Both the position numbers and the translations under genes were made by a program. Of a stretch of DNA of 64,000 nt, positions 45,174 to 57,081 are shown piece by piece (within the stretch, counting starts at the first letter, position 1; each line of letters opens with the position of its first letter). Source of the DNA: Hypericum androsaemum (Eukaryota > Streptophyta > Magnoliopsida > Malpighiales > Hypericaceae). The notes under the pieces were generated by a model. It did no database searches. It saw nothing but the letters and a program-made list of their open reading frames with translations, and had not been told where the DNA came from. Location of the stretch: positions 23,308,366 to 23,372,365 of the forward strand of contig OZ023181.1 of the NCBI GenBank assembly GCA_963995505.1, given 5' to 3'.

Positions 45174-46600
45174 AGTTATTTTTGCACTCCAACACTAGTT
45201 TGTCTCTTGAGAATCATGGAATCTCATTAGTAGATTCATGTAAAACCATATGTGGATGTCGCGTCTAAATGGGAAGATAAGAGTATTGTCAATAACATTT
45301 TGGTACATTGGTCACTTTTGGTTGAAAAGTTTTGGTGCATTCTTACACGAGCTATACTAAGTCATGCTTGTCTTGACCATAATGAAGTTTTCATACATAA
45401 ACTAGTATTCAACATTGATGTGTTCACAAAGATTCGAACTCAATACCTGGTCAAGTTCTCGGATAAGAAAATTAACAAGCAAAGTAGGCGCACTAAAAAA
45501 GATCCCGGTGAGAGGTTTGACGATAAAGGCTTCGAATAAGCCAGTTGTGGAGGCTCCAAGAGGGTCAATTAAGGCTGAAACTGATGAGCGTGAGGAGGCT
45601 CGGAAGGTAGAGCGTGCAACGAAGGCATGGAACTTGGCTATTGAAATGGGCATGACGAGGATCCCAAGATTCTTCAAGCGCTGCGCTCCGCGACGCGGCA
45701 AGGGGTGACAAAAAGTCAAAGATTCACGATCCTCCATGACTCGGGTGTCACCTGTGAATACATGGTGTATGTAGCGGGATACTTTTGGAGTATGTAGATA
45801 GGCCTTGCTATAGTTTAGCTATGATAAATATTTATCTTGTATCCTATATGCCATACTTGATGTACAGTTGATGGAATTCTCATCTTGAGTGGGTTTTGAG
45901 GAGTAATAACATTTTACTTATAAAAAGATATACATTGGTTTAACGAGAAGATCGCTTGTAATAAATATGCATGTTTGGTCTTGCCATATAACCATATCAG
46001 TTTCAGTATTTCCAACATATAATCTTATTCCTCTTTTAGTAGGAGATGTCTCTTCACTTTTTTTTTCTCTTTTTGATAAGTTATATTTTGAACTACCAAA
46101 GTTCGGCCTTGTTCTGTACGTTAATCACAAATCTCCATTTCACTTTTACCGCTCGAGCTAGGCCTCAGTATTTCTATCTACTGTGAAATACGTGGATTAA
46201 TTTTTTTTTTGTTAGAGACAAAACAGAAACTTATTAGTTTTATTCTACAATACCACGAGCCATGCAATAGTCCATGTGAGTTCAAATTCTACTACAAAAT
46301 TGTACTTTAGGATTCCGGATACTTGTTTTCCATGTGGGATCGTAAGCAACAACCAGAACTTTGGACAGAATTGTTTGGACTCAGGACAACATCCATCATA
46401 GATTTCAGGCTATCAAAAAATAAAGAAGTAGTGAATCTATTCAAGATAATTACGTAGTTGTTGTCGGTAGATGTATGTACAATAATAAATGGCACCCCTG
46501 CAGAGTTTTTGGCCAAATTGTAAAAATACAGTTTCGTATCCGAAACGGATTGTTCAACCAGATATATATTATCCCAAGCAAGCAATGTGGTGGATGATGA
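45174..46600. other. Intergenic with retro-insertion-like sequence
   Basis: Contains the plus-strand sequence described separately at 45415-45935. 46200-46600 is the 3' flank of the annexin gene. No other gene recognised. Confidence 0.5.
45415..45935 (+). pseudogene. Fragment of the same retro family as the 20.8-kb insertion
   Basis: A plus-strand frame of 97 codons (45415-45708) carries WSSSRIRKLTSKVGALKK, close to SSSRVRKLTSKAAALLQ in the 21.2-kb insertion although the codons differ at most third positions. About 200 bp after its stop the sequence reads GAGTAATAACATTTTACTTA then an A-rich run, nearly the same 3' end as the 20.8-kb insertion. A shared peptide and tail point to a common parent, an unrecognised retroelement or a host gene copied by one. 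No target duplication was found here. Confidence 0.45.
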
Positions 46601-48093
46601 TCAATCTGATCCCAACAAGGCAAGAAGGAAGGCTCTGTAGTGTCCTGATGTCTCAGAATGGACAGCATCTGCCAATGACCTGCCATACATCTTCCTGTAG
46701 TGCCCCCTGATTTGCTTCATATCAAGCTCAGCCCTCGTCACGATTATTCTGATCAGCGTCGTGTCGCGGGTTCCCAAGCCTTTCATCGCCTTGTGCAACA
46801 CCTGCACAAACCCGAAGCGCGCTTAGTTGCCCGTGACTACTGATGTACGATTGTCTTAAGGTTTTGGATTGGATCGGATACCCTGGCGAAGTACTTGGAA
46901 GAATCATGAGCACATTCCAGGATTGTCATGAGTCCAAACTTGAGACTTCCTGAGGTTTCCTTCTTTATGACCCTTTTCAGTTCTCTGCCATACAATTTAT
47001 GGAAAGTGGAATCAAGTGCAACAATGTGAGCCTTGCTCCTCTCGCTGAATATCTGTATAAGATTGCCCTCGTCCACCCCGGACTTCTTCTCTCCGAATTT
47101 GCCGATCACTTTCGCATCATCCTCCACTGATTTCTGATCGATCTCCGGTCCTTCGTATCGCGTTGTGTTGAGGAAGGCCAAGAGCAACTGACAATACAAA
47201 GAACAACCATGATCCTGGAAGTTAGTTGCCACAAGTAGGACCATAGAGATTCTTAATTACGTACCCGTTTATGGTCACTTGACGTGTGAGCTTCGATATC
47301 ATATTCGAGGCGGGTGCCACAAGTAGGACCGTAGAGATTCTTAATTTGTCGAATAAGGGAAGAGCTGCGAGAGCATATGATCTCGGTCGCGGCTTTGCTA
47401 TCGCTGATGGGCCCTGCTAGAGCCTGCCTCAGTGTTGAAGCGTCCCTCTCCAATGGTGTTTGCATCCACAGCACCACAGCTTTCTAGTTTAACCAACACA
47501 AACAAACCAACAAAAAAACAAAAAACATGTTAGTGCTCGGATTCCGATAAAAATTATACGAAATTTTCAAGTTTTTTTGGTCGTCAGTGTGATGCAATGG
47601 TTCATTGTACTTGTACATTTTCGGACTATGACCTTCTGGTATCCGCGACAACGGGTTCGATGTCGTATATATACCTTGAGGTGGCCATGGAGCTCAGAGG
47701 AGAGGGTTTTCTTGAGCTCGGTGGAGAACATGGTGTCGTACGCCTGCTGTATGTCGTCGCGCTGGGAAGCATCTCGGTGTCCGAGAATGTCAACGATCGC
47801 CCCTGCGTCACACCCTATCCCTGCTCCCAACATACCAGGGTTCGACGTTAAGTTTGGCAATAAACTGAGCAAACCATTGCCTAATCCAATTTCGGACAGG
47901 AAAAATGGAACATGAACATGGTCAGTTCATCGTATCCTTTTTACAAGATGAAAAGTTACGATGCTGATGCTCATTTTTGTCGACACGTATCCATTTTCGG
48001 GTGTCAGCACGTGCAGAACGAACCTTTGAAAGCGCGGTGCAATTGTTGGGCATCTTCCCGCGGGGAAAACTGGGTCGGTGGTACATTTGACAT
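46601..48093 (-). CDS. Annexin (plant D5/D8-like)
   Basis: A calcium-dependent phospholipid-binding protein of the cytosol and membrane surface. Five exons: 48024-48093, 47675-47820, 47265-47483, 46882-47187, 46601-46801; 942 bp, 313 residues, the normal plant annexin length. Exon 1 encodes MSNVPPTQFSPREDAQQLHR and AFKG. Four annexin repeats follow. Repeat 1 has KGIGCDAGAIVDILGHRDA. Repeat 2 is diverged (LAGPISDSKAATEIICSRSS). Repeat 3 covers KVIGKFGEKKSGVDEGNLIQ. Repeat 4 has the best-preserved type II calcium loop, MKGLGTRD, with an acidic residue near the C-terminal ALLGSD. Repeat 1 has Cys in place of the Thr usual after GxG. The first exon was chosen because it joins exon 2 in phase and restores the standard annexin start. 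Confidence 0.93.
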
Positions 48094-49223
48094 AATATTC
48101 AATTGGAATTTTCGTTTCCAGATGGAAAAAAGGTGGTGGCGCTATAAAAAAAATTTTGCGAGGAATTACGAGGAGAATCTTGTGTTCTGTTTCTGTTTCT
48201 TTGACCCTTTTGGAAGAAGAAAAAAAAGATTGAAGGTGATCTCCAGTTAACTGTTGTAAGGAGAAGAGAGAAAGGTGGAAAGCCATTGTCACCCCAACCG
48301 TTTTTATTCGCTCGATATTTTTAGAGTACCCTATCCCCGGTGCTTTGTTCTACCTTAATCAGAGGTTTCAGTGTCCAGAATTATGAATACATTATATTAA
48401 AATTTGGTGAGGGAGACATGTAAAATTCGATGCTGCATGAATCTTGATTAGTAATGTCTGTAAAAATTCGGACACCAGAAAACTACATTTCATTATCTAA
48501 TCAAAAAGTACTCCTAGCAACTACATATTGGTCAATCTGAAACAGGATTAGTTTTTCTCTCTCTTTCAATGCAAAGGATTAATTCTTTTTCTGTTGCAAT
48601 GACTAAATTGGTATACCCCTTGCAAGAAAAAGACTCAATCATCCCTCAAAAAAAAAAGACTCCATCGGTGTAATATTACCAATAGGGGCATATTAATGAA
48701 GTGCAATACTCAATAAATAAAAAAGCATTCAAAAAATAAGGGCATTTAAGGAATTTTTCCCATGATAGCAACCGCCAAACCATTATTCGGCCGCTATTTC
48801 ATCGCTATAGCAGCTGCTATTCTCCATGGAATGTAGCAGCAGCATAGCGTAGCAGTGAAATAACGCGCTATTGACAACATAGTTTCCGATGTTGACGACT
48901 AATCCAAAATTGATTACGTTCGAACCTGAACTCACTTGGAACTATTAGCTCCCCTGTGCCAAGCAGACAAATAAAGCATAAGATGAGAGGCAAGATGTGT
49001 GGGTTAAAGGCTAAGCTAGGATTTAGGTGGGCCCAGCTTAACTCTCTGTTGTAGAAGAGTTTGATATAATGATGAGACAACAAAAAGGTTATAGCAAAAG
49101 AGAACGGAAGGGCTTTTAGCTAAAGAGAACTACCAAGTTTCTCCCTTTTTCTCCTCCCCGGTTCCCTCTCTTTTTAAGTATGAAAATTTGTCAAGATACC
49201 ACCTCTCCCCCTCCCTCTGCTGT
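48094..49223. other. Intergenic between annexin and ALKBH10-like gene
   Basis: Upstream region of the annexin and 3' flank of the ALKBH10-like gene. Around 48770-48880 are several TAGCAGC/GCTGCTA and GCTATTTC words in both orientations, suggesting an eroded foldback element. No gene recognised. Confidence 0.5.
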
Positions 49224-52200
49224 TCAATGATCGGCAGTTTTCTCGCCTTCTCTCGATGTGGTTCTTTCGTCCCCCGCGCCATTGCAATCTTGCTTCTGAG
49301 CCTTCCCGTCGTGTTTTTCTTTGGGGGAGGAGTTGTTGCTGTGACTAGACTTCATGGATCCATTCTCTTTGGCATGATGTGGATGTGTCTCTGAGGGGAA
49401 ATTGGCATCTGTTGGGGCATGTACGGGAGATGATGCATTGCCGGACCCCGGTCCTGATGGAGGGAGAAAGACACCGGTACCAGGGGCAGGCACGGGGAGG
49501 CAACTAGCGGGATGATGTCTTGGAGGACCAGCTGCCCATCCAGTTGAAGCAGGTGGGAGTGGAACAGGTGCGGGGAAAGGCATCGGTGCAGCAACAGGAG
49601 CAGTTACAAATATTGGTTGGGCACCATTTGGAGCAGGCACTGGTCGAATAGACGGTGCAGGCAACACACCAGTCGCCGGAATAGCAGCATATTGACTATG
49701 TGATCTGCTTGGAATTGGGTGGCGGATATGGTTTGGTGATCTGCTTTGTGGTGGACCCCAGTGGGAATGCGGGGCTACAGCAAGCCGTGGGCCACTATCA
49801 CCCGGAGCAAATTTCTTCGGCTGTGATTTGATGAACGTAACAAGTATCCGCTGTTTCCGAATTGCTGGAAGTGCATGCCTAGCGAACTCTGCAGATTTTC
49901 CTTCCATTATAAGCAGGGATCTGCATTCAGACCAACAAAGATTAGCAAAAGAAACGCGCCTGACAATGCAGCTAAAGAGTCAACAAAAGATCAGTATTTA
50001 TCTTGAAACTACCCGAAACAAGATGTTTCATTCAAATCCCTTTTCTCTAAGCAGATAAAACCAACAACTGGTCGATGATAAAATTAGGAGGCGTTAACAC
50101 CTACCCGGGGCCAAGAGCTAACTTGAGGGAACCTTTGTAGTCCCCGGGATGCTCATTTAGGATAACTCTCCCAAAAGTCATATCGCAGTCCGTCAAGAAA
50201 AGTGTGGACACGGACTTTCCATAATGTGAAGGCCACAGGTAAGGCTGTGAATAATCACCCTACACAAGTTCCATAGAACATTAGGCTCCATAAACAATAA
50301 AATTGAAGAAAACCTACACGAGATTAATCCAATAATTTCAAACCTCGTAATATATATCGATAATGCAAGAGTCAGGCTTCACAGGCACAAGGTGCATGCT
50401 AACCAAGCGATCAATGACATCTTGCAGCGAGGCAGGAATCGACTCTGCCTTTCGCTCTACACAAACAAAAAGAGATTGTTTCCCTAAGAAGTTAGAATGT
50501 AAGCCTAAAACAAAGGACGCATGTTTGGTAAAGGAAACATCCCTAAAGTAACAATAACTACAAATAATGCTGTTGTATCATAGCAGAGATCTGACATGAA
50601 AAAACTAAACAAGCACGCCCACCGCACGAAGAAACTGGATGAGTGATTGGTGAAACATGCAACAAAAGAGAAATTTGGGGATTCTAGTCATGGTATTCCA
50701 TACCTTTGAAGGTTCCTGGTGAATTTTCATCATCCATATGAACATCTATGATAGGAACGCCAAACTGAATCATCTCTCTCCCATGTCCCCTCGTGGGCTT
50801 CTTGGAGACAATATAAGTCTGACCTGCTTTTCCACAGACAATATACCAATTAATCTTTTATACAACTCCTCTGGGGTTTGAACCATGGTTCTAGTCTCCA
50901 ATCCAATTCATCACCACTCTTTACCACTTAAAGGCGCAAGGCCTCGAGGCAATATATCCAATAAGTTAGCACTATAAGGAATGAATGAAACACTTGCATC
51001 AGTCAAAGAAAAAGCCTTTGGAAAAGCAGAGAACAAAAAAATTAGTCTCAGGTGTTACACCTAAATGAGATACCAACGGCGATTTTTTTAAACTAAACAA
51101 GATAGACTTGATAGTTCCACAGCCACTTTAATCTATGCAAAGGTATTCACGACAACAAAAATTGGACGGAAGGAAATCCCAAAAACAACATGATCTATGG
51201 TGCAAAAAACAATCCAAGCATGCTCAAACTCAATTACAAGTCGAAACCAGCTCTAAGACACTCTATTAGCATTGTAGAGGCAAGGTTATAATGATGTGAA
51301 CTTTGTACGAGCAACGTGTGGTAGAAACAGTGGTGCGAGAAGAGCAGCAGATTATATTATCATGTGTGGTTTAAAGAAGAGTAGTGACAGATGAGGCTTC
51401 TGGTAAGAAGCTTTGCTAGCGGGAGAGAAGGCTCTTACAAACAAGGTCTTTGGGATCAATAGTTAATAAGTCCTCCGAAAAATTAAATTCATACGAATGA
51501 ACTTACCTTGACAATGTCCTTTTCTCCCAGCAACTCTAAAATCGTTAACCAATGAAACAAGACTCAAAACTTCCGAGTCATTCAGAAGGTGATCATACAA
51601 TCTGAGTCCCTCAACCACGTTAACCTATACAACAAGAATGATTAAGGGTAAGAAAACAATAGTGTAGCTCAAGAAAGTCATCTTTAAGGAGATCCAACAT
51701 ATCCAGACTTGCCAAAAATTGCCACTATAAAGGAATATTACCGTCTTTCCCTCTATAATCTCTGGACCAGTGAATGATCTTGGCATAATTTTGAGATTTG
51801 GTTTCTCTTTATCATCCTGGCTTGGAAGAGAATCATCTTCTGCACAATCATTATTGTGTATCTCAAAACAGGGAGTGATGAGCCAAAATAAAAAAAATAG
51901 ACAAGATGTTATGCACATCCTCAGAAAGCGGCCACAAAATTTATGTAGTGTAGACATGCAGAAAAAGTAGACAAAGAATTCAACTTAGGCCATTTGTATG
52001 AAAATCGGCTAGATCAAATGTGTAAAAGAGGGAATGGCTTCGAAAAAACTGAAGACACGTGTATAACAGCTAGGGCCACCATAGATTTTCCTTGCTTGAG
52101 TTAAAACTATGTGCGGTTTTAAACAAACTATTTGGGATGTCATGAATACTCAAGACATTGGGAGGAAGACTTCATTAGTAGGTTTTCAAAACCAAGGTAG

Positions 52201-53617
52201 CAATCAATGCACGAAAGCCTGTCACACACAGCCGCATCCACTAACATGCACAACCAGTGAGAGAAGGAGAGAGACCATTGTCTGAAGACTGATCATTCAC
52301 GGCAACAGCCTCAGACTCGGGGTATGTGTTAGAGTTTCCTTCTGAATTATCCGAAGACTTTGTCTGTCCATGGGCAGTTAGGTTCATTGTAGTCTCTGCT
52401 CACTCAAAAGAGCAAATGGAAAAGAAACGTCAATACCTTCACGAAAACAGTCTTTATCAAAGAATAAACTAGAGAGTTTTGAACTTTAACCTGTTAAGGA
52501 TATTTTATTATTTTTTGGTCAGGTAAGTAATTCTCTTATTGGGAAACTTACCAAATTGGAGTTGAAAACCCTCTATTAAAAGTGGTTCAGCTTCAGCATA
52601 CAACAATTGACTGTCCTCCAAAGATACAGTAGTGATCATGAAAAACGACACTAGTTTCCTAGTTTATCATGTCCACACAGATGATCAGTAAGTACACACA
52701 TGATTTCAAAATCCTGAAGTCTACCATAATTAACAAAATACCATTTATCTGTACAAGAATTGGACCAGAACAAAGTTTTTGCCATAAACTTGTCATGGCA
52801 ATGCCCATAAGCCCTCACGTTAACACTGAAGTTAGAAAATTTAAAGCCTGCATGAAATTACTGAACTCCTCCCAATCACAGCAAATTTTTAACAGTAGCC
52901 TGATAATTAACTTACCTATCAAAATCACAAGTCATATTCCTGAGTGAACAACTAAAGTTTACCTTTCTTGTCCTCTGTAAGTGTAGATATCTTCTCATCC
53001 AACTTCTCAACACCAATAACAGATTTAGTCTCGTCCACCTTCTCAACCCCGACAATCACCACAGAATTCCCATCAGCATTATGGTTCTCTACATTAGGAT
53101 GAGCGACGTCTTTCACCACCTCACCACCCCTGTGCCCCTTGTTAAACCCGGTGCTACTAGACCTCCTGTATTCTTTTCCCCCCACCTTAGGCTGATCATA
53201 GTAATATCTAGGGTGAGGCAGCTGCTGGTGGTGTTGTTGCTGCTGCCTCCTCGATGCAACCTGCTGCAGCGAGAAAATCACCTCTGCAATTGAGAAATAC
53301 TGCTGCATATGCAGCACCGGATTCCAATTACACCTCCGCTGCTGTATAGACCCTATCACAACATCGTACTCCCCTGGCTCCCCGACAGTACGCAAATGAT
53401 GGCACAGTGAGTCAATGATGGCATTAGCAGCCGCAAACTCCCCCCTAAGCCACGAAATGAACCCGTCACGCTCATCCAAGGCGAACCACTGGTGGCGATG
53501 GGCGTGGTGCTGCTGGTGGACCATCTCATTCCCACCAGCTGCCACACCACCGGCACCATTAGCTGCCGGGAATTGCATTTTGTCTGGCACTACAACGGTC
53601 CCATGTGGCATTGCCAT
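49224..53617 (-). CDS. ALKBH10-like AlkB homologue (putative RNA N6-methyladenine demethylase family)
   Basis: Plant ALKBH10 proteins are 2-oxoglutarate/iron oxygenases acting on m6A in mRNA. Eight exons: 52963-53617, 52276-52395, 51742-51839, 51507-51624, 50704-50823, 50344-50456, 50105-50259, 49224-49920; 2076 bp, 691 residues. The family-typical N-terminal domain reads [37 protein letters not shown] and [18 protein letters not shown], followed by a Gln/His-rich stretch encoded by CTG/TTG-type repeats. The oxygenase part has [42 protein letters not shown] and [16 protein letters not shown]. The C-terminal 200 residues are Pro/Ala-rich and disordered. The start follows the family pattern MAMPHG; an in-frame ATG at 53701 would add 28 residues. 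The exon 2 donor (GTCTCT) is weak. The usual HxD/HxE iron motif is not evident (see findings). Confidence 0.9.
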
Positions 53618-55426
53618 TGTGATCAAAAGCTCAAAACTTTCACCTCTACCAAAATTAGCAACAAATTCTGACACACCCCGGATCACAAAATTACCACCCA
53701 AAAGACAACCAAAGCTCGAAACTTTAGCACATTACCGCCTCAATTCCCGTGTCAGCAGGCAAAATTCACTCCAAAGTAACCAACTTTAATTGCACATTAA
53801 TCAAAAGATGGGTCATTTTCTTTGTCAACCTAAGCTAGAGTCAGAGCCAAACTGAACCAGTTACTGCAATGTGACAGAGCGGGGTGAATTCTTCAGATCT
53901 GGGAACTGGGTTTCTTTGATAATTACCTAAAATTCAACAAACCAAGAACATGGATTAAAAATATTAACAAAAAAGGAGGGAATTTACACTAAGCAGCAGT
54001 ATAAAGTTTGAAGCTTTAAACAACTCGGGTGAAGAAGAGCAGAGAAGATGGTATGTAAGAGATCTAGGGTTTTGTTTTGTGTGTGTGTGTGTGTGTGTGG
54101 AGGTAGATGGTGTGAAGGTGAAGGGAAATTAATGAAAAATTGGCTTATAGCCTACGCATGTACATATATGTACCTGTTTCTATGTATTTTTGTATTTTTA
54201 GTATTTGATTTTTGGTTGTGGTCTTTAAATGGTGGCTCTCTCTCTCTCACTCTCAATTTCTTTTCCTTTTTTTTTCTTCCTTCCTTTCTCTCTCTATTTT
54301 CCTCAAGATTTGGTGATTCTTGAGTTTTTAGAAACAAGTTCAGGTTTTTATTTCTCTGTGGGTTTTTTTTTTCCCTTGGGCACCAAGAATATTCTGTGGG
54401 AAGGGGGGATCAGGGGCCTTTTGGTCAGTTTGGTGGGGTAAATTATTGGGATGGGAAGGGTCAGTTTTGGGTTTTGGACCCCCCGAGTTTTAGGGTTTAG
54501 CTGACGTAAGGTTAGGTGGATAGGAAATTTGGTTAGGGGTTTGAACTTTGAAACCGAAATTGAAAGGAGATTAAAAAAAACTCTGAACCTGATGGCATTG
54601 TTTTAATTTAAATAAGATAATTTGTAACAATATTAAATATATATTAATATTTGATTTGAATCTAAATTAATAGATCTTATATTTAAATAAGAGTTAATCT
54701 TGAAAAAAGAGTGTTTTGTTTTGGATTTTCTCTGTCATAAACACACAAATCAATGAGACAGTGTCCTGACCTTGAGTTTGGTGTGCTGGTTACGGCTACG
54801 TGGGAATTCAGTTGGACTTACTCGGTTATTTTCTCAATCCCTATGTTAAAGTCTAGGTCGGCTATGAGAGAAATCACTAAACTTTCTAAAAAACATCCTG
54901 TAGAATGATTAATAGGAAAATAAGTTTATAATTTCAATTTCGTACCTTATTGTGTTAAAATACTGAAGTTTAATATTTTTAATGTTTTATAACTTTATTC
55001 TATTTGAATTTAGTAAACGGATATTAAAAAAAATTCAGTAAAAGAACGGGATAGACATTAATAAGAGAGCAGTTGTTTTATCGACGCAACATATTCAATG
55101 CTAGTACTTGGACCAAACCTAGTCAGATTCTTTTATTAGCTTTCGGCTATGTAGTGTATTAGTACTTCCATACCGCGTTAACGTGACGATTAATATCGCA
55201 ATTATGATTATTTGAAATACGGCAGACAGCTGTTAATACGTAATAGGCATTTATTTACCGTGATTCTGCTTGTAATGGATTTAGTTTACCCTGGTATAGA
55301 ATCCTGTGATGCAAGGAGGCCTTTGGAGAATTGGTCTCTTTTTTTGTTGAAACTACTAAATAGCAAACTAATTCAAGTTAGAGCGGATAGAATCTGAATT
55401 GTGTCAAAATTCTTCCAACAAATATT
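53618..55426. other. Upstream region of ALKBH10-like gene and intergenic DNA
   Basis: Contains a (GT)n microsatellite at about 54079-54099 and a CT-rich tract at 54238-54300, both probably in the promoter or leader of the minus-strand gene. The rest is AT-rich with no recognised gene. Confidence 0.6.
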
Positions 55427-55431
55427 CAACA

Positions 55432-55714
55432 TGTTAGGAATTCAGCAACTAGAGAACAAAACGCGCAAAGAACACGAACGCAAGAGTTTACGTGGTTCGA
55501 CCTAATGCCTACATCCACAGGGAGAAAGGAGAACTTTTATTGATGAGTTTCCGAGCCACAAAGCCATACAAAAAACCTAGGGTAACATGTCTTTATATAG
55601 AGACAAACCCTGGTGTACAAGTAACCTATCTAGGTCATATTAGGAGTTCAAAACCTAGTCAGAATAGGAATAGGAATAGGAAATAAGTCTTTCATATTTC
55701 TCGCCATCCCAACA
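55432..55714 (-). repeat. 3' LTR of the copia-derived element
   Basis: Direct copy of the 57.1-57.4 kb LTR, about 93% identical by hand count. It is bounded inside by the polypurine tract and outside by the CAACA duplication. Confidence 0.88.
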
Positions 55715-55715
55715 A

Positions 55716-55725
55716 TCACCACCTT
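55716..55725 (-). promoter_or_regulatory. Polypurine tract
   Basis: AAGGTGGTGA on the minus strand, one base from the 3' LTR; the expected priming site for plus-strand synthesis in LTR elements. Confidence 0.75.
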
Positions 55726-55918
55726 GGCGAGAAATCATCTCGTGGAAGAACCATGAAGCTCCACCCGAACTTCAACAAACTCCACCTTGACAAAACACCG
55801 CCCCATGAAGAACCATGAGATCTTGCAAAACCAATCCGACTCCACCGACTCCATCTCGGACCATACATAACTGCATCAATAAGACCATCTCAACTTTCTC
55901 TTCACCTTTTGCGTTCAA

Positions 55919-56719
55919 TCACTTGGAGCCAGCCCCCAAACTCGAGCTTCTGAGCTTGCTTGGCCTATTTCCTCCAATCTCCATTGAATCCCAACTAGCA
56001 AGTCCACCTGCTGAAGCAACCTTGCGACCAATAGACACGCCCTCTATTTTTCGGTCAGCCCCATGCTCCGCAACCTCGAACTGCTTTTTCGCTGGACCTT
56101 CTTGCCTCAAACCAATGCTACATGTCATAGCATACAAAGGGCAACCTTTTGTTCTACCAAGTAGAACCCTCGACATGCCACGAACTCCACCGTTCGGCCT
56201 TGAGTGAGATACCCGATTCGCCCATGGTGCTACCAACGGCTTCGCATTCCCCATGCAAAACCTACCCAACACCTTTGACGTGCGCGTCCCTTTAGACAAC
56301 CATAGCGGGAGACAGCTAACAAAGCTTCTCCGAGACAACCATGGCACCTTGCCAACCATGTCTCCACGAAACAACCATAGCTTGCTATCCATGTCTTCGC
56401 GAATTCCAACTACACTCAAACCATCCATGTCAAGCCTTTGCTCCCTCATACGAACCAACCTCATATGACCTGAGCTTTTGCCAACTCCTTCAGACCCATT
56501 GATGTGACTCCACCTACAATAATGTGCCTCACTAACCTGTAGGTATTTTCTTTCACCATTCATCCCTACCATCGCATCCTTCTCCACCTTCATTAGCATA
56601 CCTTTATAACTATCACTGTTATAATCCAAGGTCCCTAATGAAAAGAGATTACAAGGATGCATTGGACTTGATAAGACAGAAAGCCAGTCATCATCCGACC
56701 CGTCTGAACATGTGGCCAT
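55919..56719 (-). CDS. Continuation of copia-derived internal region, partly unrecognised
   Basis: A 266-codon open frame, overlapping the end of the gag frame in another phase. Residues about 27-60 (SLGTLDYNSDSYKGMLMKVE and the following GERKY) match the segment between copia protease and integrase (the 'SLG-x-LD ... MKV-x-K ... LY-x-L' stretch). The aspartic-protease motif itself and everything downstream are missing. The remaining 200 residues match nothing I know and may have been acquired or derived from non-coding sequence. Its openness across 800 bp in an aged element is unusual. Confidence 0.5.
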   Translation of the reverse strand: MATCSDGSDDDWLSVLSSPMHPCNLFSLGTLDYNSDSYKGMLMKVEKDAMVGMNGERKYLQVSEAHYCRWSHINGSEGVGKSSGHMRLVRMREQRLDMDGLSVVGIREDMDSKLWLFRGDMVGKVPWLSRRSFVSCLPLWLSKGTRTSKVLGRFCMGNAKPLVAPWANRVSHSRPNGGVRGMSRVLLGRTKGCPLYAMTCSIGLRQEGPAKKQFEVAEHGADRKIEGVSIGRKVASAGGLASWDSMEIGGNRPSKLRSSSLGAGSK

Positions 56720-57069
56720 GGTTGTGGATGCCGATCCCTCCTCGTTGTCTTGATCCCAGTTCGTCCTGGATAGTCCCCTTCATGCGCCCTTCTCAGCACT
56801 TGAAGCCACTTCCATTGAACTTCTTTGACTCCGACCTGGATCCTCTTCCACAACCCAGCTGGTGGCTCCTCATCATCCGTCGAGCACAAGCGAATCTTCG
56901 CTACTGCCTTGGCCTCCAACTCTTCCCACTCTTGCTCCTCCATCTTCTCCGAGAGTGCGATAACCATCCCTTGATGCACGAGAAAATCCTTGACACACCT
57001 TTGCCATAGCCCGAAATTCAATGAACCATCGAACTTCACAAGAGCAAACTTCGCGCCGTGATCCGACAT
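56635..57069 (-). CDS. Copia gag N-terminal remnant
   Basis: The open frame begins right after the primer binding site. Its first 50 residues fit the plant copia gag start: KFALVKFDGSLNFGLWQRCV, then DFLVHQGMVIAL and an acidic helix. This is the DUF4219/UBN2-type nucleocapsid region. After about residue 85 similarity is lost, and no CCHC zinc knuckle was found. The frame is intact, but the protein would be a truncated structural protein. Confidence 0.7.
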   Translation of the reverse strand: MSDHGAKFALVKFDGSLNFGLWQRCVKDFLVHQGMVIALSEKMEEQEWEELEAKAVAKIRLCSTDDEEPPAGLWKRIQVGVKEVQWKWLQVLRRAHEGDYPGRTGIKTTRRDRHPQPWPHVQTGRMMTGFLSYQVQCILVISFH

Positions 57070-57081
57070 CCTCCAACCTTA

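Noticed and set aside
47577..48250. Plus-strand frames over the annexin exons
   Set aside because: Shadows of annexin exons 1 and 2 and the intron between them.
53081..53789. Plus-strand frames over the first ALKBH10-like exon
   Set aside because: The minus frame has clear family conservation; the plus frames have none.
56638..57009. Plus-strand Pro/Leu-rich frame in the copia-derived element
   Set aside because: Antisense of the gag frame; the primer binding site and gag motifs fix the minus orientation.
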